DNA of 64,000 nucleotides from Coenobita brevimanus (lineage: Eukaryota > Arthropoda > Malacostraca > Decapoda > Coenobitidae). Below the pieces are notes generated by a model that ran no database searches, was not told the origin of the DNA, and saw only the letters and a list, made by a program, of their open reading frames with translations. Where the stretch lies: positions 5,037,173-5,101,172 of the forward strand of contig CM064664.1 in NCBI GenBank assembly GCA_032717465.1, given 5' to 3'. The position numbers and the translations under genes are program-made. Shown here one piece after another: positions 1 to 10,364 of this stretch. Each line of letters begins with the position of its first letter. The first letter of the stretch is position 1.

Positions 1-398
1 CACCAGGAACCCATGCTTTATGTCGAACATCCGTGGGCAAACGTGAGGACGTGGAAGAGGAAAGTTTTACAACACTCTTCCTTTGAGGTGGAATAACATT
101 CGGTTTGGATAGAGGCTTGGAGGCCGCCTTGGGTAATGTGGGATGGCCAGTGTCACCATTAGAAGCTCCAGAAGTGGAAACAGAGTCGACAGGATTAGAA
201 CCCTGCAAGGTTGACATTGTACTTTTCAGAACGGACGCATCAACGGTCTCTCCAACACCATCCCCAGGTGGGGACCTGACTACAGGTGAACCACCACCAG
301 CAGCTTCCATTTGGCTAGACCTCTCAGCCTTACAGGCAGAGGGAACAGTAGAGAGGTTGATACAAGGTTTGACAACAGAAACCTTAGGTGGGCGGCTT

Positions 399-875
399 TC
401 AGGCTCCGAGGACTGAAGAATTACGATGACGTTTGCTGGATACAGAGGGAGCCTCGTTCATACTGGACAAGGGAGAATGAGTCTCGTCAGCGTGTACATC
501 TGCCACCACCACAGAAGTGCGTAAACCGTCAGCCACTGAAGTGGAGGCAGAGACAGTTGGAGCAGTGGGTGGATGAGAATCAGTCACACAAGTATCAGTA
601 ATTCCTGGGTTAACAGCATCCGTCAAATCAGTAGTTGTGGAAGTGATCACTGTAAAAGGTCGTGGCAACTTCTGGGACACAGAACGACGTACAGGTGCCC
701 CAGAAAGGACAGAAGCATAAGTAACTCCAGGCTGAAAGAAGAGAGTCTGGGCCCTCCTCTTTGCTTCTGGAAAGGGAACCTTCTCACGTGCGCGAATGCT
801 CAAAACTTCCTTTTCAAGGCAGTACCAAGGACAGTTTTTGGAAGATACAGCATGAGGACCCCACAGTGATAGCAT
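399..875 (-). pseudogene. I-1 ORF1, C-terminal part in a shifted frame
   Basis: Continuation of the same ORF1 in a different frame. It opens just downstream of the first zinc knuckle and includes CLEKEVLSIRAREKVPFPEA, which matches the I-2 segment CEVYKYEYEIISVRTKEKI and following residues, then FFQPGVTYASVLS, which corresponds to WFIRPGVTFAAALS in I-2. The remainder is a low-complexity Ser/Thr/Pro/Val-rich tail, as in I-2. At least one frameshift between 875 and 960 separates the two parts. Bases 1-398 should hold the end of ORF1 by comparison with I-2 but carry no long minus-strand frame; the plus-strand open frames there are antisense. Confidence 0.65.
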
Positions 876-955
876 TTAAGGGGTCCTGGACAATCACTCG
901 TATGACTCATTTTGCCACAGGAGACACAAACACCAGGAAGGCCAGCCAGTGCACG

Positions 956-1690
956 TCAGCAAAATTTGCTAACATGTCCATACCCCTGACAGTGGAAACA
1001 CCACTTTGGGTTTGGAACATAAGGCTTCACAGGCAGAGAGAGCCAAGCAAGTTTCACTGAGGCAGGCAACGTTAAACGGTCAAAGGTCAGAAACAGCGTC
1101 GGAGTTGGGGTCAGAATACCATCGATCTTCTTCTGTACCCGGTCAACTTTTACAACACCATAAGCACGTAGTTCCTCTAATAACCGTGACTCAGGGTATC
1201 GCAGGAGGTCCCAGGAGTAAATGACCCCCTTACACTGATTAAAGGTGGCATGAGGTATGCAGGACATGCCGTGACCAGAAACGGAGGTCAGAGTCTGGAG
1301 ACGTGAGCTCTCTTCTGGGGAGGAAACCTCAATTAGGAGGCTACCATCCTCTTGGGTAGAAATTATTGGTTCGCGGCCACAGGAAGAAACAATTGCACAG
1401 TGTAAATTAAAGATGTCTGTATCCAGTATTGAACCACCTGCAGAGGGTTTCAGCACTAGATACTTTACGAATTTTTCCTGGTTCGTATCATCTTGGCCAA
1501 ACCTTGGAGCCAAACCTACCCGACGGGATCTTCTACCACCCCCAGTTGAATGCTGGGGCATTGGTGAGAAGTCACCAGGGGCCTGAAAAGGTTCCAGTGT
1601 GGCAATGACGGATGTGCAGTCCGAAGAGAGTCCAGGGGTAGATGCAATGTCATCAACGGGTGTATTTGATGATAAAGCCATCAATAACAC
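956..1690 (-). pseudogene. I-1 ORF1 (gag-like RNA-binding protein), N-terminal part
   Basis: 244-codon open frame encoding the N-terminal two thirds of a gag-like ORF1 protein, which in this family binds element RNA to form the ribonucleoprotein used in retrotransposition. The C-terminus shows the start of a CCHC knuckle array (CFHCQGYGHVSKFC: C, two residues, C, four, H, four, C). The middle (KYLVLK, then an esterase-free RRM-like stretch around residues 75-200, with LTFDRLTLP near the end) aligns by eye with the ORF1 of I-2 (KYIVIK, LTFDRLTLP). The frame stops just after the first knuckle where I-2 carries further knuckles, so ORF1 is interrupted here and continues in another frame at 399-875. 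The start methionine is the first of the open frame and is uncertain. Confidence 0.75.
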
Positions 1691-2266
1691 AAAAAACCTT
1701 CATTCCCCCACCCCTCCACCCACCATGGAGCCCAACAAGGGGAAGTTATATGCCAGGGATAGCACTACTAGCGACTCCAGAGGTAGTGGGAGAGTATACG
1801 CCGGTAACCACCGGGGAACCTGGGCAAGGGTGACTCCAGGACGATAGGAGCCACCAGGCTCCCCAGTGCCCACTTGACCCTAGCCAACGCATGACCAGCC
1901 GATTGACCTGGTCGGGCCCAACCAGGCCGCCCGTCTAGCCAGAATAAGGGACCAAAGAGGTGTATTGCTAGCTGCAGAGCACATCGTGCAGCATCGCTCA
2001 ACCTCCAGGATTCCCGTCTCCCAACATTACAGGATGCCACGCACGGCAAACTTGTGGGGAGGCAACAGTCCCGCCCTAGATGGCAAATGGGCAGGGACTA
2101 ACATCACCAGCAGACCTCCTCCACCAGTGATGTAGGGTGTGCTTGGTCCACGAGGCTGACAAATACCAAACCCTACAAAGGTAGGCATGCCTCCTGAGTA
2201 GGTGGCATTGCCAACCACACTTCAAGCCCCGCCACCACGTCAAGGTGACCCCCCTCAGCGGGGTGC

Positions 2267-2910
2267 TGTGCCAAGAAGGGACCCAAGAAATGTGGTTGCA
2301 ACCCTCGCCAGCTGTACCAAGTGGGTGCACCAAGGGAAAGAGTCACGGTGGACATTCCTGAACCTTCGCCACTCACTGCGAGAGGAAACCGGTATATATG
2401 TGTCACCATGGACTACTTCACAAAGTGGCCAGAAGCCTATGCTATCCTTGGTCAGGAGGCTGCGACTGTTGTTCAGGTGTTGGTTGATCAGTTTTTCTGC
2501 TGTTTTGCGATTCCACAAGAGCTACATTCAGATCAGGGTAGAAACTTCAAGTCTGCTGTGTTCCGTGAGTGCTGCATGTTATTGGGATCAAGACAACCAG
2601 GACGACTCCATTAAGGCTACAGTCTGATGGGATGGTGGAGAAATTCAACTGGACCCTGGGACAAGAACTGGCCAAGTACTGCATTGATGGACAAACAGAC
2701 TGGGACCAGAAATTACCTGCTTTGCTTATGGTATATCAGTCTGCATCCCATGAGTCTACTGGCTACACTCCTGCAAAACTGATGTTGGGCCACAAATTAC
2801 GTTTACCTGTTGACTTGTTACTGGGAAGACCACCAGGTGAAGAGCTGCCTACAGACACCACCAGCTATGTGAAGCACCTCCAGGAAAGGATGGCTGAGGT
2901 ACATCATTAA
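2267..2910 (+). pseudogene. Gypsy integrase catalytic core, frameshifted
   Basis: Integrase of a Ty3/Gypsy pol polyprotein, which inserts the element cDNA into host DNA. In order: remains of the N-terminal zinc-binding domain (tgt-gcc at 2267 begins Cys-Ala-Lys-Lys-Gly-Pro), the motif VTMDYFTKWPEAY (first catalytic Asp) at about 2400-2440, HSDQGRNF (second Asp) at about 2526-2550, and, after a frameshift near 2590, SDGMVEKFN with the catalytic Glu at about 2625-2650. It continues with TGYTPAKLMLG and the RLPVDLL motif, typical of metazoan Gypsy integrases. The frame ends at 2910 and pol resumes in another frame at 2939. The catalytic residues are preserved, but the frameshift prevents a functional protein. 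Confidence 0.9.
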
Positions 2911-3181
2911 GTGCAAGGAGCCCTCAAGTTTTCAGGAGGTGATGAAGTGCAAGTATGCTGCAAAGACAAGTGAGGTGAGCTTCAAGGATGGTGACCAAGT
3001 TTGCTTATACAATCCTCAGCGAAAGAAGGGAGAGTCGACAAAGCTGCAGAACCCATGGGACGGGCCTTACACTGTGTTGGACCGCCTATCAAATGTAACG
3101 TACCGGATTCGGGGAGGCAGGAAGTCTCGCCCAAATGTGGTACACGTGAACAGTCTGTGGCAGTACCATGGGCCAGGATAA
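2911..3181 (+). pseudogene. Gypsy pol C-terminus (GPY/F-type module)
   Basis: C-terminal extension of the same pol gene, one frame over from the integrase core. It shows DGDQVCLYNP, then NPWDGPYTVL and VVHVNSLWQY, the pattern of the small beta-barrel (GPY/F or SH3-like) module that follows integrase in many Gypsy elements and helps in DNA contact and target choice. The stop at 3181 is followed by about 300 bases without a convincing frame (3182-3480), rich in GAGGA and GAAGA motifs that may be the remains of an acidic tail. Confidence 0.8.
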
Positions 3182-3474
3182 TACAGCTGGGACGTCTCCG
3201 AGGAATCGTGCTCACCTGCAGCTGAGGATGCTGAGGAGGACCAAGGAGCTGAAGTACAAGAGGATGGCGACAGTTTCCCAAGAGAAGAAGCAAATCAAGA
3301 AGAGGACCAAGCCTTTAAAGGAGATGTGGACTGTATGGAGGAGCAAGGACATCGTCAAAAGTGGAATAGAAGAAGACCTGATAAGTTGAAGGATTATTTT
3401 GTGTATAGTTAGATGTTTCATTAGGATGAAGGTTTATGTTTGTGTATAATATGTAGTTTTGTCGGGACGACAAA

Positions 3475-3492
3475 GAACTAGGGAGGGGGTAG
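3475..3492 (+). promoter_or_regulatory. Polypurine tract before the Gypsy 3' LTR
   Basis: The purine-rich run AACTAGGGAGGGGGTAG immediately precedes the sequence TGTTATGA that starts the proposed LTR. In Gypsy elements this tract resists RNase H and primes plus-strand DNA synthesis. The position fits pol order and LTR start. Confidence 0.6.
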
Positions 3493-4117
3493 TGTTATGA
3501 AAGGGGATTTGCCAGTTAGGTAGTCTCTTATCTTCAAAACGCTTCTCGATGTTTACTGTACGGTAGCTAGCAGCGGTAAGTGTCAGAGTTGCCAGTTTGC
3601 CTGCATTTATTTTTGTGATCATTTTCTCTATAGCGTTTTATTTACGTGATTGCTTGTTAAATTATGTAATTTAAGTTCATATGGTAAATGATTTAGAGCG
3701 TCATGTAATGTAAGAAGACTTTGACATGGTTTGGGCTGTCTCTGAGTTGGTAACTGTGCTCTCTCTCTAGAATACACCAAAATGTGGAAAAATGTACAAG
3801 TTTCCAGATTAATCAAGCTTATACAAAATGGTGTGGAGACTAGAACGAGTTCAGTTGGGTTTCAGTTCAGTCTGAGTGAAGTGCAGTCGGTTTTGGTAAA
3901 GATTGTATATTTTTTGGTATTTGTGAAAACAGTGGCAAACAGTGACGGGTTACTGAAGTTAGTATATCATTGGAACTTGAGAAAACAGAGAAGTGTCAAG
4001 CATTAAGTGTACTGTAATAACTGTGAAGTGTTGTTAAGCAATAAGTGTAACAGCAGTTAGTAAAGTTTGTATATAGCTCCAGTGCTTGTGAGAACACTGA
4101 AGAGAAGTTGGAAAGCA

Positions 4118-4898
4118 TTAACCCGCCCCATCCCGACCACTTTTCCACCACCGACTCCCCCCTATCCTGACCATTTTTGGATTTTTTTTTTTTTTGGCTC
4201 AAACCTCTGCTTTTCGTGAGAAACATCGAAAATTAATAGAGAAATCGCTCACCTGAGGTTTAAAATACTCGATACAGGTAGGAGTACCTCCTTACCTTAC
4301 TGGGTTTTCTAACAGGCTGGCACCAAAGAAAACGAGTTCTATGGGAGGATGACTATTTCACACCAGTCATAAACGGTATTTATTTATTTACTTGGTACGA
4401 ATTTATATATAGTACGAGAGTATATTGGTTTTCAAGCAGTAATATAGGCATTATAAGCATTGTTTCACTCACTAACTCATCACCATACCTGACCTTTTTT
4501 TGCCACATTACCTGATCATCATTTCTGACTGTTTCTTCCTCTAATGCTATGTAAAGTTTGTCCTCCACATTGTCATTGATTGGGGAATCACTCTGGCCCT
4601 GAATTTCGTATCGTGGCATGACATGGCTTTACTGGCCAGGTCACTGATAACTGGTGAATTGCTGAGATAATGGCGTGCAGGGGGGGGGGAAGGAGGTCAT
4701 GCTGGGTAAGGCATTGTCCCTACCTGGCATCTTGTAGAGGAAGGTGTCACGTGTATACGTACTAAAAATCACTCGCGAAAATTGAAAATTGTGCAAATTA
4801 GTGACGTTGCAATTGATTCGCGTTTATGTACGTCGACGGGATTGGCAGTGACAAAACGTGTGGACGTTAAAGAACGTCGACGGGATGCCGCGGGTTAA
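4118..4898 (-). mobile_element. PB-MITE-1, short piggyBac-type element in TTAA
   Basis: A 773-base element (4122-4894) between two TTAA sites (4118-4121 and 4895-4898), the target duplication made by piggyBac transposases. Terminal inverted repeats: CCCGCCCCATCCCGA on the left and, reverse complemented, CCCGCGGCATCCCGT on the right. Direct subterminal repeats CGTCGACGGGAT at 4831 and 4875 (44 apart) match the arrangement in the full-length piggyBac at 5523-9613. It keeps a remnant of the transposase N-terminus (4380-4619) but no catalytic domain. It is therefore an internally deleted, non-autonomous relative, moved in trans. It sits inside the Gypsy LTR, so it is younger than that LTR. Confidence 0.85.
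4380..4619 (-). pseudogene. Remnant of piggyBac transposase N-terminus in PB-MITE-1
   Basis: 79-codon frame. Its start EIQGQSDSPINDNVEDKLYI parallels the N-terminus of the full-length transposase at 9360 (EIQVALDTFTGDSDSPLDDE): both have an SDSP motif followed by acidic residues, then a Glu-rich stretch and a polar segment. The same frame recurs in PB-MITE-3 (63195-63425). The C-terminal part (LLLENQYTLVLYINSYQVNK) looks like non-coding sequence read through. In piggyBac proteins this region is a poorly structured N-terminal arm, so the fragment cannot catalyse transposition. Confidence 0.6.
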
Positions 4899-5522
4899 GT
4901 GGAACTATTTGGGAAGTAAAGACAGTGAACTTTAAGGAGCAAGTGTTTATTTTTGCCTCAGCTGATCTTGTGTATTGTGCACCTAAGGCTGACCATAGGA
5001 AGAACAACCCACTGGGCAACGTCCTTCCTGTACTGTACTACTGCTGTTGGAGCCTGTGGCGGTATGGGACGGGGACGTAACAGTATTTATTATTATGCTT
5101 GCTTAAATGATTTCTATTATCTAGGGATTGTAGTGGCCAGTAGTTCGTGGTGTAACAACAGCTATGTTTGGGCTGGAAGATCATCGTTCATAATTACGTT
5201 TCAACTTTCTACTACCATTGTTTTATGTTGGACTTTTTCAGTAACAGTAATGAAATTTGATACTGGAGAAAAAAAGTACAACATTCTGTACTTTTTTTTT
5301 CTGCTTTGAATATATTATTTAATCAGAAAATCATTGCCATTCAGCCTATATGGCATAGGGTCACAGTGGACAACTTGATGATGGATTGGCCAATTATTTG
5401 GTCTTCAAGAAAACCTTGATGTCACGACCTCCCAATTTATTACCGATTCTTGGTGTCAGACCAACATGTTAGAAAAGTATTTCTTTACATGATCTTAATT
5501 TGTTAAGAAATACTTTGTTTAA

Positions 5523-6886
5523 CCCGTCACGTCCCGAGCCTTTCCGCACCTATGACATCCCCCAGTCCCGAGCCTTTTTGGAATTTTTTTTTTTCTTCTA
5601 AAACTTCCGCTTAGGTCGAGAAACGATGGAAAATCATGAAGAAAGTGGTCTCTGTGGTCTATAAGTGGTCTGTACAGGTGCGGTTTCCCCCCGCAGGTAT
5701 CGTATTCTGTAATGGGCTGGATATGCGTTTACGTTTTCTATGGTAAGGAATAATGGGACAAACAACACACAACACCTCTACATTTATTGAATTTGAACTA
5801 ATAAACAATAACAGTAACAATATAATGGATTTCAGACACATATATAGGAAAAATAAGCATTGTACCATCGCGCGAGCATAGCGAGTTAGGTCCGAGTCGT
5901 AACATGCTATATGCTAAGTTTCTGGTATGAGTCAACCTATCATTTTTTCTACTTGTATACTTCTGTTTCAATGACAATTTACCAATTACAACTGTTTGTA
6001 AGTGTTTTCAGATGTTTTCATTCATTATGATGACATGCAGCATAAGTTTAGCGCACATCAGCTTAGTAAGCGCACTCGCTATGACTCGTATTTCAACATA
6101 CCAAATTGTTTTATCACTTTCCAATTATTTTCCCATTTACATAGAACCATTCCTCCACCACTGTGAAGGTTTTCAATTATTTTCATTCATTACGAGGGCA
6201 TTTAGCGATATGCTAGCGCCTATTCACGTAGCAACCACGATCTCAAACACTCGTGTTTCATCATCTACTTTATTTATTCACTCAAATTATATTTTCCCAC
6301 TTACATTACAAACGTTTACACCCCTATAATGCACTGTACATACTTACTGCCATTATTTATTCAAGTGAGCATGAGAATATCGCCTGAAAATACCCTCGCA
6401 AGGAATGTTTCGTCATACATAATACTCACACACTTATATACTAATTCACTCACACACTTATATACTAATTATTCACTTTATCACTTGCTGACTTTTATTT
6501 TGACTAATACGTGCCTTATTCATTCGACTAAGCGTCAGGAAATCTTATCTTTATAGACACGCTACGAATATTTGACTTAGAATATACATCATCATATACA
6601 ATAATTTGAACGTATATTATACCCGTAAGAATGTCACATAATAAGAAATATATAATAAGGGGCTGTATTTATTGCACTGGGCGACAGAATATCGCATCAA
6701 ACAACCCTCTCTATGTAAGTTTCAACTTAGGGCAGATTTATATACTTACACCCAATGTTTTCACTTATGTTCTACCCGTAGGCACTTTATACTAATATTT
6801 GGCGATCCACATGACTGATATTTTCACAAAGCGTCTGTCTGTCGCATTTACCTCAAATTTCAGCGTCCTTTCGCATTCACACCATG
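5523..6886. other. Non-coding 3' region of the piggyBac element
   Basis: About 1.36 kb between the transposase stop and the left TTAA. It is AT-rich with many short plus-strand frames but nothing resembling a protein family. The left terminus holds the inverted repeat (5523-5537) and the two GTCCCGAGCC subterminal repeats (5531, 5565), each followed by a T-rich run. Partial local repetition of TTATATACTAATTCACTCACAC occurs at 6431-6470 (cut here to note only its presence). Confidence 0.6.
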
Positions 6887-7462
6887 CTAAAATTGCATCA
6901 ACGTGTGATATTCACTAAAACATGGGTGAATACACAGACCCACGTCACACTGCACGCACTCATAGCGGGTGTCCTTCCTCTGTGTCGTGAGTCTCACCTG
7001 GGAATTACTGCACTCGTGACACCTGCGCTGGGGCCTAGGTCTGTTGGGCTGGTGAGGGATAGGAGTGGGGAAATGGCGGCCGGATATTCTCTGGGGAGTC
7101 TGGGTAATAGGGGCAGTGCGGGGGCGCTGTTGGGGCCTTTCAACAGCATACTTAGCAAAGATTTCTCGTGTGAGCTCCCTCACAAACCCTTCAAAGGTTT
7201 CCTGAACTCCTGTGGTCATGGCGTGAAGGTGGTGGCAATTCAGAGCAGTGATATCTAGCAAGTGAAAGAACAGTTTTTTATACCACTTCATCGTGGTCCT
7301 GGCACACTCTACCGTCGATATCATGGAGTCAGACTGGTCCACGAGGCGCATGTTTATATTGTAATCCATTACACACTCAGGTTTCCAAACACGACGCCTG
7401 CTCTCGCTATGGTAATCAACAGAATCAGTACGGTGCATCAAGGGGCGGTGAACCGTGGACAA
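6887..7462 (-). pseudogene. piggyBac transposase C-terminus (third Asp and cysteine-rich domain), shifted frame
   Basis: 191-codon frame that continues the transposase. It opens with LSTVHRPLMHRTDS, then DYNINMRLVDQSDSMIS, the counterpart of the family motif YNxxMxxVDxxD that supplies the third catalytic Asp. The end holds a cysteine-rich domain (CHEC, then CVQCDVGLCIHPCFSEYH), the cross-brace zinc module that in piggyBac proteins binds the terminal repeats. The change of frame is at about 7463-7470, in a run CTCTCTTG, so one small insertion or deletion inactivates the gene. All key residues are otherwise present. Confidence 0.92.
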
Positions 7463-9360
7463 GAGAGCTTACTTCTGTTGTGGTTCCACATTGTTGCAAG
7501 GATGTTGTTTGCTTTGAAGAAGACAACCTCACTCCTTGCAAGTTTCCGCCCTACCTTGACCATGTGACGCCGGTTCACCTTTACGGTTCCACAGACTCCC
7601 GTTTCATGTCTGTGAAGATAACGAGTGAGAAGAGGGCTAGTGTACCAGTTGTCGAGGTAGAGAACGTGACCACGATGAAGGTAGTCTTGTATCATCGTCT
7701 TTACCACTGCTCCCGAAAGTCCTATACTTCGATCTTCTATTATGTCTGTCTGTGCACCGGTGTACAAGACTATGTCTTGCACGTATCCAGTCCTACAGTC
7801 ACACATAACAAAGATCTTGAACCCAAAACGGTGCCTTTTGCTGGGTATATACTGTCTGAATGAAATATTGCCTCTCCACAACACGAGACTCTCGTCTATG
7901 ATGAGATCTCTATAGGGATAGAATGAGGATCGAAAGGTTTGCCTGAGGTGATCAAAGACCAGCCTAATTCGCCTCATTTTGTCAGTGTTGTTTGCATTTG
8001 CAGGGTCATTAGCATCATAAAAATGGAGGCGACTTAGAATTTGTTGAAACCAATTACGGCTCATCACTTGACCAAATATGGGGGTAAACATAACGGGGTC
8101 CCTAGTCCAGTAAGCAGGAATTCTATTTTTTCTTATTATACCCATCAAAAGGACAAGGGCAAAAAATAAGAACATTTCTGGAATGGAGACAGGGTAATCA
8201 TAAATCATAGAATGCCTACTCCTTGTTCCCAATCTTTCACTTTCTAGGCGCTGGGCGCTTGCAAACAGGTTTGTTTGAAAAACGATCTGATCTACGAAGG
8301 CCTCACTGAAAAACAGGTGGAAAAAATCCAACCTGCTTGAATTACAGTGAATACCTGGTGCAATGTAGCCAGATCGCCCTTGCTCAGTGAAGGGGTGAAT
8401 GAGGGGAGAAAAATCACTCCCATCCTCCCAATCCCACGACACAAATCCCTCGTCCCCATCACCGCCTTCGTCTGGGTGGGGAGGAGATCCTGGTTGGGGA
8501 GGTTGGGGAGAAGGAGTACGGAGGGCTTCCCCACTGTCACTCCTCTTCCCTCTGCCTTTACCCTTTCCCTTTCCCTTACCCTTACGGCCTTGAGGAACAT
8601 TAGGGGGCTGTGGGGATGAAATTGTTGAATATTGGGGAGCAGAAGACGTGCTGGGGAATGGTTCCTCCCCACCTTCCCCCTCCATTACCACACCACGTGC
8701 TCTTTCACGCAACCTTGCTCGACCACGTGTTAGGGGATATTGGGGAGCATAAGACGTGCTTTGGAGTGGTTCCTCCCCACCTTCCCCCTCCCTCACAACC
8801 CCACGTGATAATGAACGCACCCGCACTGGCCCACGTGATCCACTCTGCCGCCTCACACTGCGTAGGGAGAGCAATGACTCACCCACCTCACTCTCACTTT
8901 CCCTAATCTCAGGAATTTCCATTTCACTCCCCACTCCCTCCACTTCACTTCTTACCTCCCCAAACAGAATGCTAGGCCCATACCTGCTTAGACGACGTGG
9001 TGTGCGCTCTGGGCCACGATGGGTAATCACCTCTAGTCCATACCACGTGGCAGCACGTCCCACGGCTCCGTCCTCGTCCTCGTCCTCGACCTCGAATTCT
9101 GCTTCCAAGGCACGCTGGGGATAGGGATATGATATACCACGTGCCTTCTTTGCCTCCTGCCCCTCTCTAGCGGCACGGTAAGTCACGTACTGCCGCTTCC
9201 TGGGTGACGGAACTTCCTTGTCACTGCTGGTGGTTTCTTCCTCCTCTGGCTGCACATAATCCTTGTCCATCTCCTCGTCATCCAGTGGGGAATCACTGTC
9301 GCCGGTAAAGGTGTCCAGGGCGACTTGAATTTCGCTCTCTGAGAGACCTCTCTTAGCCAT
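7438..9360 (-). pseudogene. piggyBac transposase, N-terminal and main catalytic part
   Basis: 640-codon frame for a DDE/D transposase that cuts and pastes the element at TTAA. The start MAKRGLSESEIQVAL is followed by a long acidic, disordered N-terminal arm (about residues 1-310, with Glu/Asp-rich and Ser/Pro/Gly-rich repeats). The DDE_Tnp_1_7 domain begins around residue 330 (the DFFHLFFSEAFVDQIVFQTN segment). First catalytic Asp is in LIIDESLVLWRG (about residue 470), second in LYLDNWYTSPLL (about residue 575). The frame runs out at 7438 shortly after NHNRSKL, while the correct reading continues one frame over from about 7465. An identical target site empty in unit B shows it was a genuine insertion. 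Residue numbers are approximate. Confidence 0.93.
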
Positions 9361-9549
9361 GTCTGAGCAGGACCATGGCTACCAGGTGAGTGGACGAGTG
9401 GCGGGCTAGCGCGGGTCGCGCGGGGTCGCCGAGTGTCCCCGCCTGGTGGCAGGTAGGGGAAGGTCAGGCGAGTGTATGTACTACAAATCAAGCGCGAAAT
9501 TTGAAAATTGTCGAAATTATGCACACTGCAATTGCACGACGTACTGGTA

Positions 9550-9613
9550 CGTCGCCGGGACTGGCAAATGCAAATCGTTGCAACGTACCCATACGTCGTC
9601 GGGACGGGGCGGG
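9550..9613 (-). repeat. piggyBac right end: terminal and paired subterminal repeats
   Basis: CGTCGCCGGGA at 9550 and CGTCGTCGGGA at 9594, 44 bases apart, the second running into the terminal repeat ending GGGGCGGG at 9613. The same 44-base spacing is in PB-MITE-1 (4831, 4875). Bases from GGGACTGGCAAATGCAAATC onward are also present in PB-MITE-3 near 63505-63560 with almost no change. Such repeats are the expected transposase-binding sites; that role is inferred. Confidence 0.75.
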
Positions 9614-9654
9614 TTAAGTCTTGAATATGAAGTAAGAAATTAAATCCATCTATC

Positions 9655-9658
<4 letters not shown>

Positions 9659-9700
<42 letters not shown>
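9659..9700. repeat. (CA)n microsatellite
   Basis: About 20 repeats of CA in unit A. The corresponding microsatellite in unit B (53591-53688) is longer and includes CGCA variants. In A the CR1-like element begins right at its right edge, so that insertion went into or next to the repeat. Confidence 0.95.
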
Positions 9701-9703
<3 letters not shown>

Positions 9704-9800
9704 GCTCAACCACCGACCAGTATCACTGACCAGTGTTGTAAGCAAGGTATTAGAAAAGCTTATAAGAAAAGCTTGGGTAAATCATCTAGAAGAACACAAT

Positions 9801-10364
9801 ATGATAACAGAAAGACAGTTTGGTTTCAGAAAAGGAAAATCATGTGTTACTAATCTGTTGAGCTACTACGACAAAGTAACAGACACAATACAGGAAAGAG
9901 AAGGATGGGTGGACAATATCTATTTAGATTTCAAGAAAGCATTTGACACAGTACCACATCACAGACTTTTATGGAAACTGTACCATCAAGGAGGAATTCG
10001 AGGCAAACTATATTATTGGATGTACGATTTTCTCCTAAAAAGAGAAATGAGAACAGTACTAAGGGGAAATTACTCATCATGGAAAGAAGTGACTAGTGGA
10101 GTACCACAGGACTCAGTGCTGGCACCAATCATGTTTTTAGTGTATATAAATGATATAGACAGTAACACTGGAAATGAAAGCTATCTAAGTATGTTTGGAG
10201 ATGATGCAAAAATACAAAGGAGAATTGCCAACACAGACTCTTGTAAAGAGTTACAAGAAGAATTAAATAAACTTCATGAATGGAGTAATACATGGCAAAT
10301 GGAATTCAATGTGGACAAGTGTCATGTAATCAAGTTTGGTAAAAGTGGAAAAAGACCTGATTGA
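9801..10364 (+). pseudogene. CR1-like reverse transcriptase, palm and fingers
   Basis: 187-codon frame of a LINE reverse transcriptase. In order it shows RQFGFRKGKSCVTNLL, IYLDFKKAFDTVPHHRLL (first catalytic Asp, motif A), the template-contact motif SGVPQDSVLAPIMFLVYIND, and LSMFGDDAKI, the counterpart of the F/YADD catalytic box with Gly in place of Ala. The frame is open upstream to about 9712 without a start codon, consistent with 5' truncation. It ends at TGA (10362-10364) where related proteins have a tryptophan, and continues in the same frame after it. Confidence 0.9.

Larger units (their letters stand above)
1..2262 (-). mobile_element. I-like non-LTR retrotransposon I-1, 5' part
   Basis: The 5' portion of an I-like (RNase H-bearing class) non-LTR retrotransposon read on the minus strand, cut off by the window edge. 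Its 5' end lies near 2262, recognised because 2228-2262 resembles the 5' end of the complete relative at 19332-19368 (shared core CACCTTG, one base, CGTGGTGG on the minus strand). Downstream come about 570 bases of 5' leader (1691-2262) without a long frame, then a broken ORF1 (399-1690). It sits inside a Gypsy integrase gene whose reading resumes at about 2264, so I-1 is younger than that Gypsy copy. Its 3' end and target duplication are outside the window. The family call is inferred from ORF1 and from similarity to I-2. Confidence 0.8.
2264..5082 (+). mobile_element. Ty3/Gypsy LTR retrotransposon, 3' part (integrase tail and 3' LTR)
   Basis: The 3' third of a Ty3/Gypsy element on the plus strand: zinc-finger end and catalytic core of integrase (2267-2910), C-terminal pol module (2911-3181), a 3' untranslated part, a purine-rich tract, and a 3' LTR (3493-5082). 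The left side is interrupted by I-1. It abuts the duplicated unit A on the right. The reading frame changes at least twice, so this is a fossil copy. The 5' part of the element should lie beyond the left window edge, past I-1. Confidence 0.85.
3493..5082 (+). repeat. 3' LTR of the Gypsy element, interrupted by a TTAA element
   Basis: Proposed LTR from TGTTA at 3493 to TAACA at 5082, so its ends form the short inverted repeat expected of an LTR (TGTTA and TAACA). It starts directly after the polypurine tract, and its right end is exactly where similarity between duplicated unit A and unit B begins. Without the inserted piggyBac-type element (4118-4898) it would be about 810 bases. It has no long frame. 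A CTCTCTCTCT run is at 3760-3770. The right end is inferred from the unit A/B comparison and the terminal pattern; no second LTR is in the window to confirm it. Confidence 0.6.
5519..9617 (-). mobile_element. Full-length piggyBac transposon (TTAA-flanked)
   Basis: A 4091-base element (5523-9613) between TTAA at 5519-5522 and TTAA at 9614-9617. Terminal inverted repeats CCCGTCACGTCCCGA (left) and CCCGCCCCGTCCCGA (right, reverse complement) match at 13 of 15 bases. Each end has subterminal direct repeats: GTCCCGAGCC at 5531 and 5565, and CGTCG(C/T)CGGGA at 9550 and 9594. It encodes one transposase on the minus strand (9360 to 6887) broken by a single frameshift. The uninterrupted target is seen in unit B, where the flanks join across one TTAA (53547-53550). 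About 1.36 kb at the left (5523-6886) and 250 bases at the right are non-coding. It is one of the best preserved elements in the window. Confidence 0.95.

Noticed and set aside
4953..5309. 118-codon frame spanning LTR end and unit A
   Set aside because: It crosses the border between the Gypsy LTR and unit A, is not open in unit B, and has no family features.
7000..7260. Plus-strand frame 6884-7258 as a gene
   Set aside because: Antisense of the cysteine-rich end of the piggyBac transposase.
8347..9124. Plus-strand frames of 90-122 codons
   Set aside because: Antisense of the acidic, low-complexity N-terminal arm of the piggyBac transposase.
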